64,000 nucleotides of DNA from Isoetes taiwanensis (taxonomy: Eukaryota; Streptophyta; Lycopodiopsida; Isoetales; Isoetaceae). Below the pieces are notes generated by a model. It was not told where the DNA came from and did not search any database. It saw only the letters and a list, made by a program, of their open reading frames with translations. Position 1 is the stretch's first letter. Each line of letters starts with the position of its first letter. The position numbers were made by a program, and so were the translations under genes. This document shows, piece by piece, positions 1-10,858 of the stretch. The stretch is from assembly GCA_021234155.1 (NCBI GenBank), contig JAJEKV010000111.1, positions 876,968 to 940,967 of the forward strand, in the 5' to 3' direction.

Positions 1-118
1 TGTCCACTACATTTCCTGCCCTCGCCGAGCTGGTCTTCTTCCCAAAAGCCCCGGCAGGTCCTTAACTTATCCTTGTATTGATCCCCGGCCTTATGGGCGA
101 CTCCCTTCCTTTCGGAGC

Positions 119-517
119 TTAACGGTCGGATGCGTCGGTTTTGGGTTCGGGCCACTCCCAGATGCACCTCCCCCTGTTGGTCCCGCCGATCTTGTCGGTC
201 CGGCTCATCTGCTCCCAACTTCTCCGCGCTCTTCCCGAGCTCTCCTTAGGTCTTCTTGGATCCGGAGCAAAAGGCGGGCTCGCGGCACGACGATTAAGTT
301 CAGCGTGGTACCGTTGTGGCATGAGACCCATATCTATCTGAATAGTTGTCGATAGTCTATCTTTGATGTCGGGGATTTCTCCCCAAACAAAGCTGTTGGA
401 ACCCTCATGCCCGGTGGTATGGGGAACCTCAATGGCTCTGCCATCAATGGCCGCAAAGCCGTCCCTCAGGTATCTTAGGTACTCCCTACCCCGGCTCTTT
501 GTGTCAGGCCCGCTCAA
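119..517 (-). CDS. hypothetical basic ORF downstream of the gag-like frame
   Basis: Minus-strand frame of 132 codons without an ATG at its 5' end (the first codon is TTG), so it is at best an exon or a frameshifted continuation of the upstream frame. The product is basic and Arg/Ser/Pro-rich in its C-terminal half (PDPRRPKESSGRARRSWEQ), as in nucleic-acid-binding gag regions. No family is recognised. Confidence 0.2.
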   Translation of the reverse strand: MSGPDTKSRGREYLRYLRDGFAAIDGRAIEVPHTTGHEGSNSFVWGEIPDIKDRLSTTIQIDMGLMPQRYHAELNRRAASPPFAPDPRRPKESSGRARRSWEQMSRTDKIGGTNRGRCIWEWPEPKTDASDR

Positions 518-556
518 TCTCCCCCGGTCGCCCTCCCCGCAAAAACCCTAATCTGA

Positions 557-877
557 TTAGGCCTCCGTCCTAACATCTTCCTCCTCCTCCGTATGGCCTT
601 CCTGTTCGGGAGGATAAAATTTGATGAGCATCATTACCATATCAGGTTGCTCAACAAGGGTATATGGGAGCTGGCGTAGGTTCAGCCGGATGAGGAATGG
701 CTCTGAGAAGTGATAGACAGGATATGGAATCCTATCGTTGTTCTCAAACCTATTGACCAGCTCATCCAACAAGATGTCGATGAGGGCTGGGTCAGTAGCC
801 ATGTGCTTAGCAATCATGGCGTAGATCTCCACGATGCTCATGGTGGACGGATCCGGAGCGCTCTTGGTAATGGCCAT
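557..877 (-). CDS. hypothetical protein in LTR-element gag position
   Basis: Open minus-strand frame of about 106 codons counted from the first in-frame ATG (877); the frame stays open upstream to about 1021 without an ATG. The protein has a helical, mildly hydrophobic middle (IYAMIAKHMATDPALIDILL), a segment rich in aromatic and proline residues (YPVYHFSEPFLIRLNLRQLP) and an acidic tail (EEEEDV). I do not recognise the family. Its place about 750 bp after the PBS suits the N-terminal part of a gag protein, but there is no diagnostic motif. Confidence 0.3.
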   Translation of the reverse strand: MAITKSAPDPSTMSIVEIYAMIAKHMATDPALIDILLDELVNRFENNDRIPYPVYHFSEPFLIRLNLRQLPYTLVEQPDMVMMLIKFYPPEQEGHTEEEEDVRTEA

Positions 878-1144
878 AGCGGGTAGTGCGGCGCTGGCGG
901 CGAAGGGGATGGCAAAGGGGGCGCTAAGATGCACAAGGCACAAGGGCGCAGGGTCAAGGTCCGGTCTGGTGGCGATGGCGGAGGGCGGCTCAGGCGGTTG
1001 GAGGCACGGAAGCAAAAGCAAATGACAGGAAATGGTTTGCTAAACGGCCAATTAACTTTTAAAATTTCAAAATTTTTTCCTTATTAACTTCAAAATTTTT
1101 TTATTTAAAACAAAAATTATACGGCGGAAATACGCGCCACATAC

Positions 1145-1335
1145 GGTCGGGCGCCGATGGCATTATACGGCCTTCGGCCTCGACTGGGCATCGTCGAAAT
1201 GCAAGCGGCGCCCGAGTTGACCTGGCGGGCCCGCGTTGACTCGAGTCTGACGGGTCGGGCGCCGACAGCATTTCGGGCGCTTCGATCTTGACTGCAAAGT
1301 GACAAAAGGCAAGCGGCGTCCGAGTTCATTTTTGG
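1145..1335. repeat. GC-rich imperfect tandem duplication (unit about 110 bp)
   Basis: Two diverged copies begin with the same words (GGTCGGGCGCCGA at about 1145 and 1255) and share GCATT, CGAG/CTTGACTG and GCAAGCGGCGYCCGAGTT at their ends. The block lies in the untranslated leader of the LTR element and is far more GC-rich than the AT-rich stretch just before it. Confidence 0.6.
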
Positions 1336-1618
1336 GCCGACCCTTGACCATTTTTCGCCTAGAGTTGACTGTTTTAGGGTAATTCGAGTACGCCCAATCC
1401 AATGGAGCCATCATCTTCGTCATTTGAGCTACCCACTGGCACCTGCTAGGCCTCCAATCTTGGCCCCTCCACTTCAAAGCTACAATTTCTTAACTTAACC
1501 TAACACCAAGCCAAACAACAAAGAGAACTAACGACACATTGACTTAGCCTCCTCCTAACTACCGTGCTACGAGTTAGTGTTTGGCCGGTCTGCTATGATT
1601 TCAACAACCCGAAATCAC

Positions 1619-1630
1619 GGCTCGATACCA
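1619..1630 (-). other. primer binding site, tRNA-iMet type
   Basis: On the minus strand the sequence reads TGGTATCGAGCC, three bases after an LTR that ends in CA. The usual plant PBS complementary to the initiator tRNA-Met 3' end is TGGTATCAGAGC, so this site differs by a small indel. It marks the 5' LTR/leader boundary of the minus-strand retrotransposon. Confidence 0.6.
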
Positions 1631-1632
1631 CT

Positions 1633-3414
1633 TGGGGCGGCTCGGAATATATATCGACCCTCGGACGTATATACATGCACGGGGACTTTCCCTCCCATGG
1701 CAATCATTTCACCATGGCGGGGCCCTCCGCCTATTTCAGGCCATCTATGAAATGAGGCCCGAAAAGGAAGGACAAAGGGGTCATTCGCCCCACGCCCGAT
1801 TGGGACTCCTACGTCATGGAAGCATGAATACAAGGGTTAGCACACAAAGCATGAATATACATAAATAACCACCACGAAGGGTGGTGCATCCATCTAATAT
1901 ACCAACGGTAGAATATGCATCTAATCCTACGAAAACACCCAGAACCCGGGTTCTACCCCGCTCGGACTCGTGAGGATCGACCGACGGCCTCCTCAAGGAA
2001 TCAGCGGGAGAGTCTTGGCATGGCGTTATCTGGCATAGAACATTGGCTAGGGTTGTCCACTCCATCCGCCCCTCCCAATGCACACTTTGCGGATGGGTCG
2101 ATTCATGCTATGGCTTTGCTATAGCCTTCCCGAGCGCAAACTTCGGGGGCATCACCCTCTCGAGTCTACTCCAGGTTCATGGCGCTGGTCCGGTCAGGGA
2201 GGCAGTCGGGGCGTCCCCTTCCGTAATCCGCAGTGGTTCCATGGGTGAGCTAGAGAATACGTGCGCATCGGCGACCCCGCATCCGTGCGACTTACTCACC
2301 CTAAATCTACTCAAAGTGCATGGTGCTCCATACGGATCACACCTCTACACCCGGGGAGTGTCGGACCCATACCCGCCCCTCAACGTGACCCAGGCTATCG
2401 GGCCCTAGCCCACCAGGGGAGTCTCGAGAGCCTTGTATGCTCATGCAAGACCCCACCCCTCATGTCACCACTTGTGTTCCTTATGTCGGTGCTAAGCCCG
2501 GACCATAGCATCTAGGACCCGGTGGGTTCTTGTGCACAAAGGCGCATATAACGACCGCATGCAGCTATCTAGGAGCATACTACAATACACGGTTCGAGGC
2601 CTCTACCCCCGTAATCCCCCGTTCAAAATCAGATTAAGCGAAGAACTAACAATCCATCCTTTCAGAGCAAGAACCAGAATTGAATATAAAGAGAACTTGT
2701 TTGTACAATCAAGGGTTAGTTTTTATGATTGATTCACAAAGAGAACAGAGAGAGACGGACACAACCAAGTGTTATCTAGAATTCACATAGCCACCTACCT
2801 GATTACGGCTGGACTCGTTTCCATGGGGCTTCCCTCCATCTTAAGGGAGTTGAGAATTCAGTTTACTTCCGCGAGGGGCGATCGTTATGGTGATCTTCTG
2901 CAAGTGTATGATGGCGCCCAGCTCCTGGCCTTCCTTGGTCGATCTTCAGGAGTCCATCCCAGGGATAGGGGTCAAGTTGGCATCCAAACTTGGCAATCCC
3001 CATGCTGCCCAATCGATTGGGCCAGGTGGCGCCTCCCCAAATGGTAATTAGTCTAATTTCCTAGGTTATAGGTTATTATTATTAATGTGTTAAATTAGCA
3101 TAGCTAATTTAATCCTTTTTAAGGTAACTCCCTAGGTTGCAATTAAATTCCCATTGCAAATACATGACGTAGACCGTATTTCCCATTACAAATACATGAC
3201 GTAGACCGTATAACTACCTGGAACGTCACAGGTTAGGGTTCCATGTCACTACCACTTGGCGCCAATGGGGTGCTTGTGGCTAAGTTATATAAATAGCTTA
3301 GCTATGCTCCCTTTTCCACTTACTATGATGTACAAGGCTATAATGATAGGTTTGTACGGTGACGAGGCATATGAATATACGTATTTATGGCGTATATTTC
3401 CAGGGAACGTCACA
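1633..3414 (-). mobile_element. Long LTR (about 1.78 kb) of a minus-strand retrotransposon
   Basis: Read on the minus strand the segment starts TGTGACGTTCCC directly after a purine tract and ends CCCCA directly before a PBS, which gives TG...CA ends and defines an LTR. Near its start (about 3180-3410) it has internal near-duplicates of the words ACGGTCTACGTCATG and TGTGACGTTCC. Blocks of it recur on the plus strand at 45468-46430 (GTGCACAAGAACCCAC, CATGGAACCA), so the family has at least two copies here. The short open frames inside do not look like genes. Confidence 0.65.
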
Positions 3415-3430
3415 TTCTCCTCCCCTTAGG
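3415..3430 (-). other. polypurine tract
   Basis: The minus strand reads AAGGGGAGGAGAA immediately before the LTR start TGTGACG. The sequence just upstream (about 3431-3480) can be read as the tail of a pol frame (GAGGACAACATTATCC). This is the usual layout before a 3' LTR. Together with the PBS on the other side it makes this LTR look shared by two internal regions. Confidence 0.55.
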
Positions 3431-4050
3431 ATAATGTTGTCCTCAGCATCACACTAAGGTGACGAACCTGCACTAATCCTGCAAGACCACACACATGAAT
3501 ATAAGGACTTAACTTATTGACAAGATCAACTTGTTACTAGCTACCTATTACGTACATATAGAGCGACAAGGAGCTTCATGCTCATTCATGACGTTATAGC
3601 CTGCCCCAAGGCAGTCAGGCGAAGTTCCATCGCACAAGCACATAGGTGAAGATGTGATACGGGAGCTTCTTATGGCCTTGCCAAGGTGGACAATGCACGG
3701 AGTTTCCACCATGATGTTTCTACCTCGGGGACTAGGTCCCGTGCCACAAAAAGGACCTGTCCCTACCAGAAAGCTGAAAGGAAGAAGCGCGTAAGGTGAC
3801 CATCTTTTTGTACAAAGCATGTATAACAGTGCCTCCAACATGGCCAATGAGCCACAGCAGTAGCCAAGTCAGTACATACAAGACTATTTTTAGTCTTATG
3901 GACGGAACAACAAAGATATACAAGCCATTCTGAAGCGTCCACTGTGCCATGAACAACAGACTTTTCAAGTCAATTTCTTTAAATTTATCTCTCCCCAGCA
4001 AATAGACTTTGTCGTTCCCAAGTATAATGTGATGGTCTGTCAATCAAATT
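3431..4050. other. no recognisable gene; degraded retroelement DNA
   Basis: Between the PPT and the copia protease remnant I find only short, mutually inconsistent minus-strand frames and no retroviral motif. It is probably decayed sequence of the two flanking retroelements. Confidence 0.4.
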
Positions 4051-4067
4051 CAGCAGCAGACATGATA

Positions 4068-4340
4068 TTATACAGTAATCCGGGCGCGAACATGAGATTT
4101 TAACACATTACTAACTACATCATATGCATTCAATTGAAAAGCTACAATCCCCTTTCTTATGATAGGGAGAGAATATCCATCTTCCATCTTGACATCACCT
4201 CTAGATTGAGATTCAAGTTCAGAAAACACATCTGAATCTTTGGTAAGATGAACCGTGGCTTCTGAGTCCAAAATACAGCCTTTCTGTGAGGTGCTGGCTA
4301 TTGCTGCAAGATTCAAATATTTGGCATTAAAATGGCACAT
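4068..4340 (-). pseudogene. Ty1/copia protease remnant
   Basis: The minus-strand product contains CILDSEATVHLTKDSDVFSE, matching the copia aspartic protease signature (W/C-ILDSGATxHMT). The catalytic DSG triad reads DSE here, so the enzyme would be inactive. It follows the CCHC zinc-knuckle frame by only a few codons, as in copia polyproteins. The frame then ends early, with no integrase or RT found downstream. A dead internal fragment. Confidence 0.75.
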
Positions 4341-4346
4341 GCAACA

Positions 4347-4589
4347 TCACTTCTCTTCCCTAGAGTTAATTATTATGTTTGTTGTATCACTGCTTTTTGA
4401 GCTTTTCTTTTCCTTCTTACAATTGGAACTGTAGTGACCCCTTTCACCACAATTCCAGCACTTGAACTTCTTGGATTTCTTACCATCAGACTTCATAGTT
4501 TTTGACTTCCTGAATTCTTTGCTATCAGCAAACTTGTTCTTGGTGTCAGCCCGAGAAATACACAAAATCAGCATGGTCCAATCTTCCAT
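4347..4589 (-). pseudogene. Ty1/copia gag C-terminus with CCHC zinc knuckle
   Basis: The frame begins MEDWTML and, after a Lys-rich segment, contains CWNCGERGHYSSNC, a CX2CX4HX4C zinc knuckle with the spacing of copia nucleocapsid, followed by KKEKKSSKSS. It joins the protease remnant directly downstream on the minus strand. The gag N-terminal half (about 4600-5250) is present only as interrupted sequence. The copy is clearly degenerate. Confidence 0.8.
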
Positions 4590-4599
4590 CCCTTTGCTT

Positions 4600-5250
4600 C
4601 TGTACCGCCACTTGTTGCAGTAGAATGGTTACTTTAGCTATATCAATCTTGTCCTTTTATCTGATCTCCGAAGAGACAATATCATATGAAGAAGGAAAAC
4701 TAACCAAGATATCTTGAATCAATTGGTTTTCAGACATCACTCCACTAGCAATCATATAATCCAAAAGCCATTGCTTCATTTGAGTACGCTATGATGTGAC
4801 AGATTTTAAGTTACCTAATTGGGCATGTCTCATTTTGTTCTAGGCCAGCATTTGGGTAGCCATACCCTTGCTATCAAGAGACTTCTCCAAATGATACCAC
4901 ATCTCCTTAAACTCAGTAAAATATTTGGTTTTACGACCAATTGCTTTTTCAGCCAACATTTTGACAAGAGCACAATCTTTCTGATTTGTCCTGCCAACGT
5001 CTACTAAATAAAGTCTTTATCAAACAGCATTTCCACGTCACTAAATATCAAATAGTTCATCGTGAATTTCTTCCAAGTTTGGTAATTATTATTCCTATGA
5101 TGGATCTTATGATACAACCAAAGCGGTGTTCTCATTGAGCTTTGTAATATCATAGAATACAAAATGATCCCCTACTTGGGGTAGAAAATTTGAAGAAACT
5201 TGAAAATTAATTGCTCTGAAAACTAGACAATCATTGAGAGAGCACGTCGA
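4600..5250 (-). pseudogene. decayed copia gag N-terminal region
   Basis: No long frame survives, but this stretch directly precedes the copia zinc-knuckle frame on the same strand, and frame-shifted pieces fit a copia gag. It is read as the 5' half of the same dead element. I could not locate a copia LTR. Confidence 0.4.
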
Positions 5251-5559
5251 AACAATAGAATACAAGATAAAAGATGGTTTATCTGCCGCTTGGTTTATGC
5301 AAAGATGAGAAAAATTGGTGATCGCTTCTCATTGGGATGAAAAGGAAAACCCTAATGAGAAACGACTGCCAATGCTCTGGAGGAATGCCGGCGGTGCTTG
5401 AACTAGAATATAGACAATTTGAAGATATAGCGCCAAGCAAATAATTGAAGCATGGCCCCATGTACTCTGTCCACCACGAGACCTTCTAGAAATAACCTGT
5501 AGAGCCAAGGCTAAAAAGAAAATCACCCATCAAGGAGTTAGATACCTCAAGCAAGAGCG

Positions 5560-8500
5560 CGCACCAATGCACAATATAAAAAAAATATATGCAGTAAGAT
5601 TCGGAAGCTCCAGGGCCACGGCAAGAAATAAACAACAGCCGACCAATCAAGAACCATCCACAGAATGCCTCAGAGGCTACATTGCTACACTGATAGAAAT
5701 GAAACAAAATTATGCCTTAGAGGATACGGTATCACACCAAAAAAAGAATGATATGATAAGTAATCCTCAGAGGCTATAGTGCCATGCCGAGAAAAAATGA
5801 GAAATAAAAACATATGCACTTTCAAAGAACATAGAAAAAAAAAATATTGGAGGCTGCAGGGCAAATGGAGAGGTGCAGAAAAATAGATAGACATAAAGAT
5901 GACTAATCGACTGATAAAAAATGGAACAACTTACAGGATGAAATGTAATATGAGAAGACGGAGAATCAGACATAGATATGACCAGCAAGTTCAGATATGA
6001 TGGTAGAGGGGGGCAGAAAACTTGTGGAGCAAAAAATGAGCAGAATGAAAATGAGCTCAAGAGAATGCCGATGATTGAAAAAGATGAAGGAGGCGGTATA
6101 AATAGGAGATGCACAGTAGGACGTCTCCATCCAAGGAATGTCGATTCTATTGCTGTCGCAATAGAACCGTGGCATTCCTAGGATGGATCCTATTATACAA
6201 CCAAATGGCCAATGGAAGAGGAATCTAACCCAAAAAGAATGGAGCAGCTAGAACGACTAGAAAAATAAGCCACAAAGTCAGAACGGAGTAAGGAATGGGA
6301 AAATTCTAGGATGCCTAGAACAGATTCGGCAAGTGGGACAAAGAGAGAAGAAATGGTGAAGCAAAGCTGGCGGAGTAACTAGGAGGGCAAAAAACATGAT
6401 ATGTGAACACCATGAAGGAAAAGAAAAGCAATGTGAAAAAGAAGAGCAATAAGAGAAGCCGAGATCACGACTGATAGCAAAAGACCAACCTGAACAAGGT
6501 AATGAAGAACTAGGAAGCCAAAGGGACACAAATAAATCATGAAAAGCACATATAGTGGGATTGAAGGAATTAAAGGGACATCAACCTATAGAATGGAGGA
6601 AGTACTTAAAGCAGGAGAGCTAGATTGAATAAAAACAGATGTGACGCATCAAGGACCAAATCGGGAATGTGGTAAAGGTTCCCAGCAAGGTGGATCAGAC
6701 AATAACGATAAAGTAAAAGGTGAGATGTATATGATAGGACAAACGAGACCAAGGAGCAAGAGAAGCAGACTCAGGAAAATGGAATGAACATAGAACGTGG
6801 ACCCAAAGGATCATTTGCTGATAGGTTATTGATGTAGGTGGAGCAAAAGCAAATCAGTAATGCAAATGGGTAGACAAGATTGAAGGAGCAATTGGTAATA
6901 GCAGTAAAGAAAACGACAATGAAAACAGAAAGCAATGCAAAAAAGGAAGAAAGAATATTGTAGAGGTAGATAGCACCCACAAAGCTAAATGGAGCAATAA
7001 AAAGAGAACTAAATAAAGTATGGAGCAAACATGATAGAAAAAGGAACGAGAAATAAATGGAGCCATAAGAGGAAACGAAACAAAGGAAGAGCGATAAAGC
7101 CAAGAGAAAGAAAGCAACAAAAGGAGTCATAAATAAAAACCCATGGCAATCAAATATACTAGCAAAACAAAACAACCAACTGAAAGTAAATAAGAACTAG
7201 ATGGAGCATTAGACAGAAATAAAAACCTAGCCTGTCAAATGGAGTAAACGAGACCCATAAGCTAAAGAACACAATGAGAATAAGAGAAATGTAGCACAAT
7301 GATAAGCCAAGGGATGGAGTAAATGAAATGAGGGATACTAATGTAACCATGAGGCAAACACGACAAATCAAGATAAATGGAATAAAGACGAACAAGGTGA
7401 TAGAAGTTAATAGGATCAATGAAACAAAATGAAGAAAGAACCAATGGATAAAAAAGAACCAAGAAGAATAAAATTGAGATAAAGAAGCCATATAGAATAA
7501 CTGAAATAAAGAAGCCATATAGAACAATGAATTTAAAGAAGAGAATAGAGAAAGAGGAGGAATACAGACAATAAGTCAGATGAGAACTGCAGATTGAGAA
7601 AACAGAACAGATCAACTATATATGAAGAACATCGAAGGAAAGAGGACTCACGTAAGGGACAAGACTACCATAACATGGATCAAATCGACGTCGAGCAATA
7701 TAAATACGTAAAATAGGTGAGAACCCGTTGTCATGAAGCAATACGCAAATCAAACTATCAACAAGATGTATATAACCTCGATAACAATGGCCATGATAGA
7801 GCAAATATATAAGAAAATGAATAGATACAAGTTGAAGAGTAGATAAAACAAATGGGTTAATGGAGAAAAATGCGATCGAATAAAAGATTACATGAAAAAG
7901 TGTGATATATGAAGAGCAAAAAACAAATGAGAAAGTGGAACTCGCGAGGTAAATGAGACTAAAGAGACTATTATGGCTAATGGCCAAATCGAGTAAAAAG
8001 AGACAAGAACAATAGGTGCAAATGAAGCAAAGGAGTATGCAAACATCTAATAACAAGTTCGTGAGGATGTGAGACGTACAAGGGGATCTATCCAGTGTGA
8101 ACGATAAGAACAAAAATTAATGGTCCAACAAATGGGGCAATATCGGCAAAGAACACAATGTGGCCAAAAGAGCAAAAAATGGCCAAACCAACGTGACCAA
8201 AAGATGCAAAAAGAACCATGGTACAAAAAGGGCAGAAAAGAACAACATGGAACATGGAACAAATGAAAATATAGGAATGAGAGGAATGAGATACTAGAAA
8301 CATGACGGACATGCAAGGACAAATAGAATAAGATGTTTCTAGCTAAGGTCGCACAATGAAAATATCTAGTAAGCCCTCAAAGGCATTCATGAGAATAACT
8401 AAGAATGTGTAACAAAAAAGCGTGCATAGGGCGTCAAAGGCATCCATGAGAAACAAATGGAAACATATGAGAAAGGAGCGTGCACTGACCTATGCACACA

Positions 8501-9130
8501 AACAGAAAAAAGCTCAAGAACTAGCCAGGACCTTACAGAAAAATAGAAAAAAGTAGCAAATGAAATGGATGAAAAAAAATGGGAACACGAATAGAGGTAC
8601 GTAGCAGAACAATTGGAAGATATAGAAGAAAGAAAAATAAACGATGAGGACCTCGTGAGATACATGGAGTAAAAGAACTATTAGAGCAATAGGGACTACT
8701 GATGCAAAAAAGATTGAGTGGGACGAGAATTTATGACAGAGAAAAATGCAAAGAGAAGAAGGGTGTTAGTAAGTGAAAGACAAACCAGATGAAAGACGCA
8801 AACAAGATAGATGTAGGAAACTAGGATAGGGAACAAAGCGAACGAACCTAAAGAGACTGTGAACATGTTAAGAAAAATGGAAAAATAAGATAGATAAAAT
8901 AAACGAGAAAAGGGAACAAAGCGAAAGAACATAGTGACATGTCAAGAAGATCGAAAAAAAAAACTGTAACAATGTGGCCCATAGAACCTGATAGGATAAC
9001 AGAGCAAAGGGATCAAAGATGAACTGAAAGAAAAATGGAACCAAAGAAGCAGTGGGAACAAAATGGTGCAAAAATGGCGCAAAGTGAGAATAATGAAAGT
9101 TTAGCAAAGAAACTCGGTATAGTAGAAATG
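5560..9130. repeat. 3.5-kb strand-asymmetric purine-rich tract
   Basis: Over this length the plus strand is dominated by A and G, with words such as AAATGGAG, GGAGCAAA, GAACAAA and AGAAAGAA recurring at irregular spacing. T is scarce and C is scattered. The minus strand therefore encodes long runs of Phe, Leu, Ser and Ile that look like membrane proteins but have no membrane-protein organisation, and adjacent frames overlap freely. I read it as an old degenerate low-complexity repeat and not as coding sequence. One embedded short repeat (6048-6177) recurs at 19258-19387. Confidence 0.6.
6048..6177. repeat. 130-bp dispersed repeat ending in a hairpin, copy 1
   Basis: About 130 bp matching 19258-19387 with roughly 85-90% identity by eye. 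It contains GGTATAAATA and ends in an imperfect palindrome (ATTCTATTG, 6-base loop, CAATAGAAC) nested in a longer one (GGAATG ... GCATTCC). Both copies are on the plus strand and both lose similarity right after GTGGCATT. No TIRs are seen. A short non-autonomous element with a terminal hairpin is possible. Confidence 0.6.
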
Positions 9131-9151
9131 ACAAGCAACGCAAGCTAATAT

Positions 9152-9567
9152 AATGAAACAAAACATGTATTCTGTTGTTCGTTTATTCCATGTATTATAG
9201 CATTTCGTTTAACTTTCATTCCAAGCCGTTGATCAGGGGAATATTCCTGGCATTGTGCCAGATCGGTGGCCTACATCATTCACAATTATAGTGAATCAAA
9301 TTCTTCCTATGGTGCACATTGACATCCATGGTCTAAAACCACAATAGTATTAAAAGAGATAATTTACATAAGCCTTCATAGGCAAAGCAGCATACATACA
9401 TTGACCTGCATGGTCTAAAACCGCAATAGCATCAAAAGAGATAATTCACATAAGCCTTCATAGGCAAAACAGCATGCATAACAAGTGAACTACACAAGTG
9501 TATCTACAAAGAGCCATGGAGAATCCACTATCGATCAGCTGCCCTCCTCTTGCTAGGCCCAGCATCC
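9152..9567 (-). repeat. inverted copy of the HUH element's 3' terminus (left arm)
   Basis: This arm is the reverse complement of about 10432-10858, differing by scattered substitutions and a few small indels. It contains the last codons and 3' flank of the element's second frame, then its terminus (ATAATGAAACAAAACATG). It is fused directly to the middle of a Rep frame at 9567, so the element's 3' end occurs on both sides of the truncated copy, in opposite orientations. Confidence 0.85.
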
Positions 9568-9988
9568 TGGGTTTAGGACTGTCTCCCTTCTTCACACCAT
9601 CAGATGCATGCTGCAGACCGGCAAGTTCAGGCTGGCGAGTTCTTGGGTGTTGCCCAATAACTCTGCATATGCCTCATTGGAACGAGTGCAAGCAGCCTGG
9701 CGGATTATGCTGGCACCGCAGCAATGCAACTATAAGGATGTGCGTATGGCATTGTTTGGGAGCCAGCCAGGAGTGGTCCCAATAGAGCGTGTTGGAAGGA
9801 GAAGGAAGTGCTTTTGGGATGCTGCTGGCGTGTTCGAGGATGGGGAGGAGAAATCTGGTGAGGGAAGCAGTAGCGATGAATTCGTCTACGCTAATAGCAG
9901 AGTGCAGCCCCCGTGTCAGGAGCCTGATGATCCCTATGCTGATTTCATCCCGCTTGACATTGGGGACGATGAGTTTAATGTAGTTTGA
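9568..9988 (+). pseudogene. 5'-truncated HUH Rep fragment (C-terminal part only)
   Basis: The plus-strand frame matches the C-terminal about 130 residues of the Rep encoded at 11275-12963 (shared LQTGKFRLASSWVLPNNSAY and DPYADFIPLDIGDDEFNVV), with a handful of substitutions. The HUH and tyrosine motifs are absent because the copy starts downstream of them, at the junction with the inverted terminus. It cannot encode an active endonuclease. Confidence 0.85.
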
Positions 9989-10026
9989 TGTAGCTGCTTG
10001 CCTTTACGCTTTGCTTTCATTACATT

Positions 10027-10476
10027 GTGCTTCATTTAGCTAATGTCCTTGTTGTCGCAGGTGACAATGGTATGGGGGTGGGGCCTGATCACGGGCACGA
10101 GCTGATTGTCATCACCGATAGCTCAGAGGATGCTGAATCCATTGACCAGTCGGTTGTAGAGTCAGGTATCAAGGAGGAGGTATATGATTTTGTACAGGAG
10201 CTAAGAGATGCGGAGGAAGCTGTTAGGGGTGTCTACGCAGCAGTGGGGAATCTTCGTATGGCGCTCACGGCGTTACTCGAGCAAATTGAGAGTGCTGTTG
10301 AGTTGGTTGAGGCTTGTCCTGTAGACGATGCTAGTTTTGAGAGGAAGATGCTGCGATCACATTTGAACCTCACTAGGGGCCTACTGATAAGGGAGTTACG
10401 TGAGCTGGAAGTGATAAGGCGGCGCCATGACACCCAGGATGCTGGGCCTAGCAAGAGGAGGGCAGCTGATCGATAG
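10027..10476 (+). CDS. second frame of the HUH element: acidic coiled-coil protein or 3' exon
   Basis: About 149 codons starting at GTG (10027), so more likely an exon or a frame without its own ATG. Features in order: an acidic stretch (ITDSSEDAESIDQSVVES), a long helix with heptad-like Leu/Val spacing (about residues 55-125) and a basic tail (GPSKRRAADR). It lies about 40 bp after the Rep stop in both copies. A TTTAG or CGCAG acceptor precedes it, but no donor of matching phase is visible in the Rep frame, so splicing is unresolved. This copy keeps the natural C-terminus; the minus-strand copy has lost it. Confidence 0.55.
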   Translation: MLHLANVLVVAGDNGMGVGPDHGHELIVITDSSEDAESIDQSVVESGIKEEVYDFVQELRDAEEAVRGVYAAVGNLRMALTALLEQIESAVELVEACPVDDASFERKMLRSHLNLTRGLLIRELRELEVIRRRHDTQDAGPSKRRAADR

Positions 10477-10858
10477 TGGATTCTCCATGGCTGTTTGTAG
10501 ATACACTTGTGTAGTTCACTTGTTATACATGCTGTTTTGCCTATGAAGGCTTATGTGAATTATCTCTTTTGATGCTATTGCAGTTTTAGACCATGCAGGT
10601 CAATGTATGTATGCTGCTTTGCCTATGAAGGCTTATGTAAATTATCTCTTTTAATACTATTGTGGTTTTAGACCATGGATGTCAATGTGCACCATAGGAA
10701 GAATTTGATTCACTATAATTGTGAATGATGTGGGCCACCGATCTGGCACAATGCCAGGAATATTCCCCTGATCAACGGCTTGCAATGAAAGTTAAACGAA
10801 ACGCTATAATACATGGAATAAACGAACAACAGAATACATGTTTTGTTTCATTATGTTG

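Larger units (their letters stand above)
1..1632 (-). mobile_element. LTR retrotransposon internal region, gag side (runs off left edge)
   Basis: This stretch lies immediately downstream, on the minus strand, of a long LTR and a tRNA-iMet-like primer binding site, so by position it is the leader and gag side of an LTR retrotransposon whose pol lies outside the window. It holds an AT-rich leader (about 1030-1120), a GC-rich duplicated block (1145-1335) and two minus-strand open frames (557-877 and 119-517). No zinc knuckle or other gag signature is visible, so the gag assignment rests on position only. The superfamily (gypsy or copia) cannot be decided from what is in view. Confidence 0.5.
9568..10858 (+). 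mobile_element. truncated Replitron-like HUH element, plus strand
   Basis: Contains the 3' half of the element: Rep C-terminus, second frame, about 380 bp of 3' flank and the terminus ...TTTCATTAT. The 3' flank holds a duplicated block of about 75 bp (TGCCTATGAAGGCTTATG ... TTTTAGACCATG, twice). It abuts the longer minus-strand copy at 10858/10859, so the two copies meet with their 3' sides together. Confidence 0.75.

Noticed and set aside
6771-9161. Series of minus-strand Phe/Leu-rich frames resembling multi-span membrane proteins
   Set aside because: They follow from one-strand purine bias; frames overlap, lack charge patterning and have no family signature.
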